Of a stretch of 9,746 nucleotides of DNA, positions 1-6,203 are shown in pieces. The notes below the pieces were generated by a model that searched no databases, was not told where the DNA came from, and saw nothing but the letters and a program-made list of their open reading frames with translations. The DNA comes from CAZXBB01 sp964638815 (GTDB lineage Bacteria > Planctomycetota > Phycisphaerae > Phycisphaerales > SM1A02), in contig CAZXBB010000153.1 of the NCBI GenBank assembly GCA_964638815.1, positions 1 through 9,746 on the forward strand, given 5' to 3'. The translations under genes were made by a program, and so were the position numbers. Position 1 is the first letter of the stretch; each line of letters begins with the position of its first letter.

Positions 1-379
1 CGGCGGCTGACCGCGCCGTTGCGGGGCGCTTCGAACCGGGCGCCGACGGCTTCCCGGCTGCCGGCTTGTCACGCGTCTTGTCACGCGGCTTGTCACGTGG
101 CTTGTCGGCGCGCGGCTTGTCGTCGCGCGGCTCGGCGTCGATCGGCTCGTCGTCACGCGGTTCGGCGTCGCGCGGCTCGGCGGCGCGCGGCTCGTCGGCG
201 CGCGGCTCGTCGGCGCGCGGCTCGGCGTCGCGCGGCTCGTCGTCGTTCGGCTCGTCGTCGCGCGGCTCGGCCGGCGCAGTCACTTCGACCGGCACGCGCG
301 GCGCGGCGCCGGACGTCGGGGCGTCACTCACCGGAGTATCGCTGCGCGGTTCGCCGTACTGCTCTTCCGTCGTGGGCAT
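1..379 (-). CDS. nusG: Probable NusG, 5' part, with a long repeat-rich N-terminal extension (partial)
   Basis: On the minus strand an open frame starts at ATG 379, 16 nt after the secE stop, and stays open to the window edge (126 codons, no stop). The visible part has no NusG (NGN/KOW) domain. Identification rests on position: the gene directly after secE in the tuf-rpmG-trpT-secE cluster is almost always nusG, the transcription elongation/antitermination factor that binds RNA polymerase and couples to ribosomes or Rho. Residues ~37-86 are ten tandem pentapeptides of the type EPRDD, EPRAD or EPRDA, followed by KPRAD and then tetrapeptides KPRD, KPRD, KTRD. A Pro/Ala/Lys/Ser-rich stretch runs to the edge. 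Charge shifts from acidic (E first) to basic (K first) along the array. It should be disordered. Only a weak Shine-Dalgarno (GAGTGAG) precedes the ATG, so coupling to secE is likely. It could be another secE-linked protein. Confidence 0.7.
   Translation of the reverse strand, partial: MPTTEEQYGEPRSDTPVSDAPTSGAAPRVPVEVTAPAEPRDDEPNDDEPRDAEPRADEPRADEPRAAEPRDAEPRDDEPIDAEPRDDKPRADKPRDKPRDKTRDKPAAGKPSAPGSKRPATARSAA
65..272 (-). repeat. 15-bp/12-bp in-frame tandem repeat inside the nusG-position gene
   Basis: About ten to eleven 15-bp units (minus-strand sense GAGCCGCGCGACGAC with small variations) are followed by 12-bp units (AAGCCGCGTGAC). All are in frame, encoding (E/K)PR(D/A)(D/A) and then KPRD. 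The substitutions keep the frame and the alternating charge pattern, so the repeat is read as protein. Unit number could vary without a frameshift. Confidence 0.85.
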
Positions 380-395
380 GGGACTCACTCAGAGG

Positions 396-809
396 CTAGA
401 CCGCCTGCTCCAACACGCCGATCCACGTGAAGATCTGCTGGAACACACGGTCGAATGCGAAACAAAAGAGGGCGATGAACGCCGTGAGCGCGATGACCAC
501 CCACGTCGATCCGAGGATCTCGCGCCGGCTCGACCAGTTCACCTTCTTCATCTCGCCCTCGGTGGCGATCATGAAGTCGACCACGCGCGGTTTGAGGCCG
601 ATGATGTAATAGCCGATCCAGCCACCCACCGCGATGACGACGATGGACGCTGCGGCCTGGAGGTAGATGGTCTGGATCGCGCCGATCCTGACGGTGATGA
701 GCAGGTCCCAAAGCCAGCGAACGCCCATCAGCACGATCATGCCGAAGGCGATCGCGGACATGAGCCGCGTCCAGTAGCCCTGGCCCTTCTTGTAGATACT
801 CAATGCCAT
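396..809 (-). CDS. secE: Protein translocase subunit SecE
   Basis: SecE is the small membrane subunit that clamps SecY in the SecYEG preprotein channel of the inner membrane. The 137-residue product has three predicted membrane helices (about residues 17-37, 50-71 and 103-125), as in the ~127-residue E. coli form rather than the short single-helix form. The diagnostic amphipathic segment lies just before the last helix: E86-MKKVNWSSRREI-98, equivalent to the family's E..KV.WP.R.E. The usual Pro after Trp is Ser here (W92-S93). The start is the only sensible ATG, and the Shine-Dalgarno is poor. It follows tRNA-Trp on the same strand and ends 16 nt before the nusG-position gene, so the two are probably one transcript. 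Identity is secure from motif plus synteny. Confidence 0.95.
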   Translation of the reverse strand: MALSIYKKGQGYWTRLMSAIAFGMIVLMGVRWLWDLLITVRIGAIQTIYLQAAASIVVIAVGGWIGYYIIGLKPRVVDFMIATEGEMKKVNWSSRREILGSTWVVIALTAFIALFCFAFDRVFQQIFTWIGVLEQAV

Positions 810-863
810 GATGGGAGTCTCGGGGTGGTCGGGATTCGTGAGGTATCCTCAGCCTCGAGGTCG

Positions 864-896
864 GGGTCCTCGCGCGGCACGCCGCGCTCGGGACCC
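864..896 (-). other. Long GC-rich stem-loop between tRNA-Trp and secE
   Basis: Arms 864-869 (gggtcc) and 891-896 (ggaccc) enclose a second perfect arm pair, 872-878 (gcgcggc) and 881-887 (gccgcgc), giving about 13 paired bases. No T-run follows on the minus strand, so it is not a typical intrinsic terminator. It lies between a tRNA and an mRNA that appear to be co-transcribed, so a role in separating or protecting processed ends is possible (inference). Confidence 0.5.
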
Positions 897-924
897 GGAA
901 CTCGGGACGCGCTGCTCGAACCAA

Positions 925-997
<73 letters not shown>

Positions 998-1033
998 AAG
1001 CGTTTCATCGAAGTCCTCGCCGCCGCGCGAACG

Positions 1034-1213
1034 TCACTTGCGCTTGATCTTGTGGAGCGTGTGCTTGCGCAGACGCGGGCTGTACTTCTTCAGACCCTCC
1101 TTGACCTTCTCGGCGATTCCGCCCTTCACGCGGATGCTGGTCCGGTAATTGAGGTCGTTGCACTCCGTGCATTGGAGCCACACGTACTCGCGATCGGCTG
1201 ATTTCTTCGCCAT
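1034..1213 (-). CDS. rpmG: 50S ribosomal protein bL33
   Basis: A 59-residue basic protein of the large ribosomal subunit near the E site. The sequence begins MAKKSADREYVWLQC and ends in the family signature KYSPRLRKHTLHKIK. The first cysteine pair of the bL33 zinc ribbon is present (C15-x-x-C18), but the second pair (normally C-P-x-C in the KYCPxCRKHT motif) is Ser and Leu (S45, L48), so four-Cys zinc binding is not possible. The start is ATG 1213 with an AAGGTGG-like Shine-Dalgarno about ten bases upstream. The stop is TGA. The gene lies 78 nt downstream of tuf with a strong hairpin between them, and 36 nt upstream of tRNA-Trp. Confidence 0.95.
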   Translation of the reverse strand: MAKKSADREYVWLQCTECNDLNYRTSIRVKGGIAEKVKEGLKKYSPRLRKHTLHKIKRK

Positions 1214-1246
1214 TGCCGGGGCCCACCTTCTGACTGAATCGGAAAT

Positions 1247-1274
1247 CAGCGGGGGGCCGGGCGGCCCCCCGCTG
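1247..1274 (-). terminator. 12-bp perfect hairpin between tuf and rpmG (attenuator or weak terminator)
   Basis: A perfect 12-bp stem, 1247-1258 with 1263-1274 (cagcggggggcc / ggccccccgctg), has a 4-nt loop. On the minus strand it starts 17 nt after the tuf stop and is followed by ATTTCC, a very short T-tract. It could partly terminate transcription so that tuf mRNA exceeds the downstream genes, or protect the tuf 3' end. No T-tract follows on the plus strand. Confidence 0.6.
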
Positions 1275-1291
1275 GCAGTGACGAATGCGCG

Positions 1292-2491
<1,200 letters not shown>

Positions 2492-2586
2492 TTCAGATAA
2501 CTCCAGCGAAACGACGGTGTGCCGCCTGAGCGGTCCTCACGTCACCGAACTACAGGAACCGAACTGTCAAGATCGATTCGATCCAC

Positions 2587-2612
2587 GCGAACCCGGTACG
2601 CCCGGGATTCGC
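2587..2612 (-). other. Hairpin just 3' of tRNA-Thr in the tuf leader
   Basis: GCGAA-CCCGG (2587-2596) pairs with CCGGG-a-TTCGC (2602-2612) around a 5-nt loop, with a single bulged base. It begins 4 nt beyond the tRNA-Thr 3' end on the minus strand. No T-run follows. It may mark the processing boundary between the tRNA and the tuf mRNA (inference). Confidence 0.4.
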
Positions 2613-2615
2613 CGA

Positions 2616-2687
2616 AGCCACCGATGGGACTTGAACCCATGACCTCACCCTTACCAAGGGTGTGCTCTACCACTGAGCTACGGCGGC
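2616..2687 (-). tRNA. thrT: tRNA-Thr (anticodon GGT)
   Basis: The minus strand folds into a complete 72-nt cloverleaf. The acceptor is GCCGCCG/CGGTGGC (one G-U pair), the D stem GCTC/GAGC, the anticodon stem CACCC/GGGTG with loop TTGGTAA (anticodon GGT), and the T stem ATGGG/CCCAT with loop TTCAAGT. The discriminator is T and no CCA is encoded. A tRNA-Thr(GGT) directly before tuf matches the E. coli thrT-tufB arrangement, so it is probably co-transcribed with tuf. Confidence 0.97.
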
Positions 2688-2752
2688 ACTGAACGCGGGG
2701 GGTCAGTCGGGAGTCGGGAATCGGGCCGGGGGGCGCCCCGCACGCCCGGAAC

Positions 2753-2782
2753 ATGGTAAACCGTCCCGCCCCCTTATGAAAA
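2753..2782 (-). promoter_or_regulatory. Weak sigma-70-like promoter candidate for tRNA-Thr/tuf
   Basis: On the minus strand TTTTCA (2782-2777), an 18-bp spacer and TACCAT (2758-2753) match the -35 and -10 consensus at 4 of 6 positions each, about 65 nt before the tRNA-Thr 5' end. The -35 overlaps the T-run of the upstream terminator. It is the best candidate seen in this spacer, but weak. Confidence 0.25.
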
Positions 2783-2806
2783 AACCGCTCCGAGCGGGCC
2801 GGAGCG
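2779..2806 (-). terminator. Intrinsic terminator downstream of the pseudopilin gene
   Basis: On the minus strand a 7-bp stem CGCTCCG (2806-2800) / CGGAGCG (2792-2786) with a 7-nt loop is followed by G and six Ts (2784-2779). This is a standard Rho-independent terminator. It separates the pseudopilin transcript from the tRNA-Thr/tuf unit that begins next. Confidence 0.85.
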
Positions 2807-2867
2807 AGCCGGTAAGTTTAGCCATACCGGACCGTCCCGCAAGTCCTGTCGGCCAGAACCCCCCCGG

Positions 2868-2891
2868 GCGTCCACCGGGGGGGGTGGACGC
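2868..2891. other. 9-bp stem with a six-G (or six-C) loop in the 266-nt spacer
   Basis: gcgtccacc (2868-2876) and ggtggacgc (2883-2891) form a perfect 9-bp stem around six Gs on the plus strand. It lies between the pseudopilin stop and its terminator. No T-run follows on either side. The rest of the 2688-2953 spacer, apart from the terminator and the weak promoter candidate, shows no coding signal. Confidence 0.4.
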
Positions 2892-2953
2892 GGGGTACGG
2901 CGGCGGGCGGAATTCCGGCGGGCTCCGGCGAGTCCGGCTCCGGGCGGCGGCGG

Positions 2954-3874
2954 CTACCGGAGGCTGCACTCCCCGATCCGCTTGTCCAGCTCACAGATGC
3001 GGATATTGCGGCTCGCGAGGTCGTCCAGGTCCAGCCACTGGCCGACGTTCTCGATGTGCGAGTCGAGGAACAGGATCAGGGCCGTGTCGCCGGCGTACCG
3101 GAAATCGACGTACCACTCCGGGAGCGAGTCCTCGGTCGTGTAGTTCGGGTCATAGGCGACCTTGCGGTCCTCGATGATCTCGCCGAGGTACGAATCGATG
3201 AGATAGAGCGAGCGGCCGGGCGTGCGGATCTGGCCGTTGGTCACGACGCGGTCGTCGTCGTCCTCGTTTGCGGTGACCCAGCCCGAGCGGAAGAAGTCGT
3301 TCGCCGCGTAGTACCCCGGATAGCCCTGCTCCTGGGCGCCCTTGCCGTAGGGCTTCGGCGGTTCGTTGCCGTGACGGTCGTTCCAGTTGCGCGTGTTCGG
3401 CGCGGTGGAGCGGAACGGGGTCGTGATGGCCCCCTCCCCGAGCAGGTCGTAGAGCGGCTTGTCGGGTGCGTCGTAGCGGTAGTCGTTCCCGAGACCCGCC
3501 GGCGCGGGCTTGCCGGCGTCGGGGTAGCCGCCGACGTCGTTCTCAGCGTGCAGGATGTCGGCCCAGGTTCCGGCCGACGGGGCGCCGAGCGGGGCGTTCG
3601 GGTTGGACCGGACGCGTCCCGGGAAGGCGTCATTCCGGTAGTTGAACCGGGCGGGCACGATGTAGTCGTTCCAGGACTGCGAGTATTGCGCCATCCAGGT
3701 GCTGATCTGGCGCAGGTTGTTCATCGACTTCGTGACCTGCCCGCTCGCCATTACGCCGCCGAGCGCCGGCAGCAGCAGCGCCAGGAGGAGGACGATCAGG
3801 GCGACGACGACCAGCAACTCCGTGAGCGTGAACGCTCGCGCGCCGGCTCTCCGCATATGCACCGAATGGGCCAT
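2954..3874 (-). CDS. Type II secretion/type IV pilin-like pseudopilin (N-methylation domain protein)
   Basis: A 306-residue prepilin-type protein. Start ATG 3874 is chosen over an upstream in-frame ATG (3913) because a full AAGGAG lies eight bases before it. A short basic leader (1-14) precedes F15-TLTE, with Glu at +5 of the mature protein and one hydrophobic helix (15-38) ending in Pro at +22, a pseudopilin hallmark. The residue before the cleavage site is Ala (ARA/FTL) rather than the usual Gly. The C-terminal part resembles the H-X9-DG element common in planctomycete pseudopilin-like proteins, but the motif is broken: A261 sits in the His position and D271-S272 replaces DG. The body is rich in Asp, Pro, Tyr and Gly and should be extracytoplasmic. 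It stands alone, without other secretion genes, and ends at its own terminator. Its exact role is unknown. Confidence 0.88.
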   Translation of the reverse strand: MAHSVHMRRAGARAFTLTELLVVVALIVLLLALLLPALGGVMASGQVTKSMNNLRQISTWMAQYSQSWNDYIVPARFNYRNDAFPGRVRSNPNAPLGAPSAGTWADILHAENDVGGYPDAGKPAPAGLGNDYRYDAPDKPLYDLLGEGAITTPFRSTAPNTRNWNDRHGNEPPKPYGKGAQEQGYPGYYAANDFFRSGWVTANEDDDDRVVTNGQIRTPGRSLYLIDSYLGEIIEDRKVAYDPNYTTEDSLPEWYVDFRYAGDTALILFLDSHIENVGQWLDLDDLASRNIRICELDKRIGECSLR

Positions 3875-4144
3875 CGACGACGCTCCTTGGCCGGTGTCGA
3901 ACCGGATCCGCACCCCCCGGCCCGGTCTCGCCCGGGGTCGCCCGGGGCCGATCGGGGCCGATCGTGGAGGATACCGCGCGGATAGGGCCCGATCCGACGA
4001 ACCGCCCGCGTGGGATCAGGCACTTCGACGAGGGAACCGACTGCCCGCCGCGACCGCGGGTTCCCCATATCGGCTCGAACGGCTCGCGGCGCCCAATCGC
4101 CGTTCGCGTCCCGCGTCCCGGCACTGTGGACGGCAGCGTCCAGT
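3875..4144. other. Spacer between pseudopilin and the EEP remnant, with short 10-bp tandem units
   Basis: About 270 nt with no convincing gene. Positions 3928-3967 contain four 10-bp units: TCGCCCGGGG twice, then CCGATCGGGG and CCGATCGTGG. They lie 54-93 nt upstream of the pseudopilin start. No good promoter could be picked; TATCCT-like hexamers on the minus strand lack a -35. Frames open on the plus strand here do not resemble the N-terminal part of the pseudogene that follows. Confidence 0.5.
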
Positions 4145-4405
4145 CGCCGGAAGGCGTACACGCGCATCGTCCCGTACCGCGCCGGGGTGTTCGACTACTT
4201 CGACGTCGTGTACCGCGAGGAAGAGGACGACGTCTGTCGTCCCGTCATGCGCAAGTCCGGCTCGAACGAGTTCTACTCGAGCGACAAGGCCTTGCGGACG
4301 CACCAGATGTCCGATCACCTTCCGATGTGAATCGAGCTCCACATCGACTTCGCCCGGGAGTACCCGGACGCGGTCGGAGCCGAGATCGAGGCGAAGCTCG
4401 GTTAA
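4145..4405 (+). pseudogene. Decayed 3' fragment of an endonuclease/exonuclease/phosphatase-family gene
   Basis: Read in one plus-strand frame, this encodes AGVFDYFDVVYREEEDD, then a spacer, then LRTHQMSDHLPM, a TGA stop (4328-4330), and on in the same frame IELHIDFAREYPDAV to a TAA at 4403-4405. From memory, proteins of the endonuclease/exonuclease/phosphatase superfamily often end AGVFDYF..YR...RT(Y/F)QMSDHLPMW.EL..DF. SDH is the catalytic-end motif, and TGA replaces the Trp codon (TGG). Only the last ~85 codons are recognisable. The N-terminal catalytic portion is absent upstream, so this is a truncated relic and not a simple nonsense mutant. The left boundary is approximate. It converges on rho, whose stop is 19 nt away. 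Confidence 0.75.
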
Positions 4406-4424
4406 TGCTAGTCCAGATCTGGCT

Positions 4425-5858
4425 CTAGCTCAGGTTCATCGTCATCAGGAACTCGGCATTGGACTTCGTCTTGGCCAGGCGGCCCCGCAGCAGCTCCATC
4501 GCCTCGACGACGCTCATGTCGGACACGACCTTGCGCAGCCGGACGACGAGGTCGAGCTCCTTCGGATCGAGCAGCAGCTCCTCGCGGCGGGTGCCCGACG
4601 CGGCGATGTCGATGGCCGGCCAGATCCGCTTCTCGACGAGCTTGCGGGTGAGGTGGACCTCGGAGTTGCCTGTGCCCTTGAACTCCTCGAAGATCACCTC
4701 GTCGGCGCGGGAGCCGGTGTCCACGAGGGCGGTCGCGATGATGGTCAGCGAGCCGCCGTTCTCGATGTTGCGGGCCGAGCCGAAGAACTTCTTGGGCTTG
4801 ATGAGCGCCTGGCTGTCCACGCCGCCGCTGCCGATCTTGCCGGTGGTCGGCATGGCGTTGTTGTAGCCGCGGGCGAGACGCGTAATCGAGTCGAGCAGGA
4901 TGACCACGTCCTCGCCGCACTCGACCATGCGGCGCGACTTCTCCGTCACCATCTCGGCGACCTGGATGTGCCGGGCCGCTTCCTCGTCGAACGTGCTCGC
5001 GACGACCTCGACCGAGTCCGGCGTGTTGCGGCGGAAGTCGGTGACCTCCTCCGGGCGCTCATCGATGAGCAGCACGATGACGTGCGCCTCGGGGTGGTTC
5101 TGCGCGATCGCGTTCGTGAGCCGCTGGAGAATGACCGTCTTGCCCGTTCGCGGCGGCGCGACGATGAGCGCGCGCTGGCCGAATCCGAGCGGCGCGACGA
5201 GGTCGATGACGCGCGTCTCGATGCCCTGCGGCTCCGCCTCGAGGTGGATACGCCGGTGCGGGTGAAGCGGCGTCAGGTTCTCGAAGACGGGGAGATCGTG
5301 GAGCTCGGCCGGCTCGCGCCCGTTGACCTCTTCCACGCGGAGCAGGGCGAAGTACGTCTCCGTCTCCTTCGGCGGCCGGATGAGGCCCCGCACGATCTGG
5401 CCCTTGCGAAGGCCGAACCGGCGGATCTGCGACGGGTTGACGTACACGTCGTCCGGAGAGGCGATGTACGAGTACTCGGGGCTGCGGAGGAAGCCGTAGC
5501 CGTCCGGCATCACCTCGAGCGTGCCCTCACCGATCATGAGTCCCTGCTTGCGGGCGCGGGACTTGAGGATCTCGAAGACGAGCTTCTGCTTCGGCAGCGT
5601 CGCGTAGTCCTCGACCTTCTGCTTCTTCGCGATCTGGGTCAGCTCGTCGGTCGGCATGTGCCGGAGCGCGGCGAGGCTCATCTCGTCCCTCTTCGCGAGG
5701 TCGTACTTGCCCTGCGTCTCCTCCTCGAGCGCGGCGGCCTCGCGCTCCAGCTCCTCGTCGGTCGGCACTTCGCCGGGCTGGAGGACGACGGTCGTGTAGG
5801 CCGCCGCGGCGGAGGACGGACCTCGTTTGCGACGACGACGGGACTTCTTGGTTGCCAT
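4425..5858 (-). CDS. rho: Transcription termination factor Rho
   Basis: Hexameric RNA-dependent ATPase/translocase that binds C-rich rut sites and releases RNA polymerase. Length is 477 residues (E. coli 419), with a short Lys/Arg-rich then acidic N-terminal extension (1-57). The Rho N-terminal helical domain is about 61-101. The RNA-binding cold-shock-like domain follows (about 108-180), with RNP1-like DGYGFLRS at 119-126. In the ATPase domain, Walker A is APPRTGKT (234-241), Walker B VVILLDS (318-324), and the Q-loop region TGKIGSGGVD (339-348). The C-terminal region (GTRREELLL, then NAEFL) is intact. Start ATG 5858 has AGGAG eleven bases upstream. It lies 345 nt after coaE on the same strand, with a structured leader that may be autoregulatory. 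No intrinsic terminator is evident after the stop. Confidence 0.99.
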   Translation of the reverse strand: MATKKSRRRRKRGPSSAAAAYTTVVLQPGEVPTDEELEREAAALEEETQGKYDLAKRDEMSLAALRHMPTDELTQIAKKQKVEDYATLPKQKLVFEILKSRARKQGLMIGEGTLEVMPDGYGFLRSPEYSYIASPDDVYVNPSQIRRFGLRKGQIVRGLIRPPKETETYFALLRVEEVNGREPAELHDLPVFENLTPLHPHRRIHLEAEPQGIETRVIDLVAPLGFGQRALIVAPPRTGKTVILQRLTNAIAQNHPEAHVIVLLIDERPEEVTDFRRNTPDSVEVVASTFDEEAARHIQVAEMVTEKSRRMVECGEDVVILLDSITRLARGYNNAMPTTGKIGSGGVDSQALIKPKKFFGSARNIENGGSLTIIATALVDTGSRADEVIFEEFKGTGNSEVHLTRKLVEKRIWPAIDIAASGTRREELLLDPKELDLVVRLRKVVSDMSVVEAMELLRGRLAKTKSNAEFLMTMNLS

Positions 5859-5879
5859 GATCCGGCAGGCTCCTGGTGC

Positions 5880-5918
5880 CCGCTCGCGCCCCGGTTTTCG
5901 AGAGGGCCTCGCGAGCGG
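5880..5918 (-). other. Stem-loop immediately upstream of the rho ribosome binding site
   Basis: ccgctcgcg (5880-5888) and cgcgagcgg (5910-5918) form a perfect 9-bp stem with a 21-nt loop. On the rho strand the stem ends about seven bases before AGGAG (5873-5869). It is close enough to influence ribosome access or act as an RNA processing site (inference). Confidence 0.5.
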
Positions 5919-5933
5919 CGGTCACGTATTGAT

Positions 5934-6018
5934 GTCAAATCAGGGTCAAATCACGGTCAAATCAGGCTGAAATCAGGGTGAAATCAGGGCGAGTCGGCGT
6001 GAATCGCGGCAAATCGGT
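5934..6018 (-). repeat. Eight-unit 10/11-nt tandem repeat in the rho leader (candidate rut site)
   Basis: In plus-strand order the units are gtcaaatcagg, gtcaaatcacg, gtcaaatcagg, ctgaaatcagg and gtgaaatcagg (5934-5988, 11 nt each), then degenerate 10-nt units gcgagtcggc, gtgaatcgcg and gcaaatcggt (5989-6018). In rho-sense RNA the unit is CCUGAUUUGAC, so pyrimidine-C dinucleotides recur every 10-11 nt across 85 nt. That resembles the spacing at which Rho protomers contact RNA. Confidence 0.8.
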
Positions 6019-6203
6019 GTGCGCAGCGATACCTCGTCGCTGCTCTGCCCACGACCGCAGTTGCGAGCTCCCGCTCGCAAAGGCTGCCGGCCGCTTCCGT
6101 GGCCCTTTGTCCGGAAGGACGGTTTCCTGGGGTGATTCGGGCTTTCCGAATGAGTCGCCCCGCCGTGACGCAGCGAAGACCACGGGGGTCTACGCAAGGC
6201 GTT

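Larger units (their letters stand above)
5859..6203 (-). promoter_or_regulatory. Structured rho leader / coaE-rho spacer (345 nt, no gene)
   Basis: No coding signal. In rho sense order it holds hairpins at 6151-6135 (6-bp stem), 6087-6057 (ttgcgag/ctcgcaa 7-bp stem plus an outer GCAG/CTGC), and 6043-6023 (gcagcga/tcgctgc 7 bp). Then comes an array of 10-11-nt repeats (6018-5934). Last is a 9-bp stem 5918-5910/5888-5880 that closes just before the AGGAG of rho. None has a proper T-run. Three TTGAC cores in the repeats could act as -35 elements, one of them a full TTGACA, but none has a good -10. Leader-mediated attenuation of rho is known in E. coli. Such control here is inference. Confidence 0.55.

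Noticed and set aside
2565..2570. Perfect TTGACA (minus strand) in the tuf leader as a tuf promoter
   Set aside because: No -10-like hexamer lies at 16-18 bp spacing (CGGTGA-type sequence instead). Co-transcription with tRNA-Thr is as likely.
2868..2891. 9-bp stem with a G6/C6 loop as a terminator
   Set aside because: No T-run follows on either strand. The T6 hairpin at 2779-2806 already serves the pseudopilin gene.
3874..3913. Pseudopilin start at ATG 3913
   Set aside because: It adds 13 residues before the normal short basic leader and has no Shine-Dalgarno. ATG 3874 has AAGGAG eight bases upstream.
4328..4330. TGA recoded as Trp or selenocysteine in the SDHLPM-x-IEL frame
   Set aside because: The tRNA-Trp has a CCA anticodon, TGA ends rpmG and cysS, no SECIS-like hairpin was evident, and the N-terminal part of the gene is missing. 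Gene decay is simpler.
3699..5981. A 760-codon plus-strand open frame opposite rho
   Set aside because: It is a high-GC shadow: low-complexity Arg/Leu/Asp composition, running antisense through the whole of rho, the pseudogene and the spacer, with no recognisable domain.
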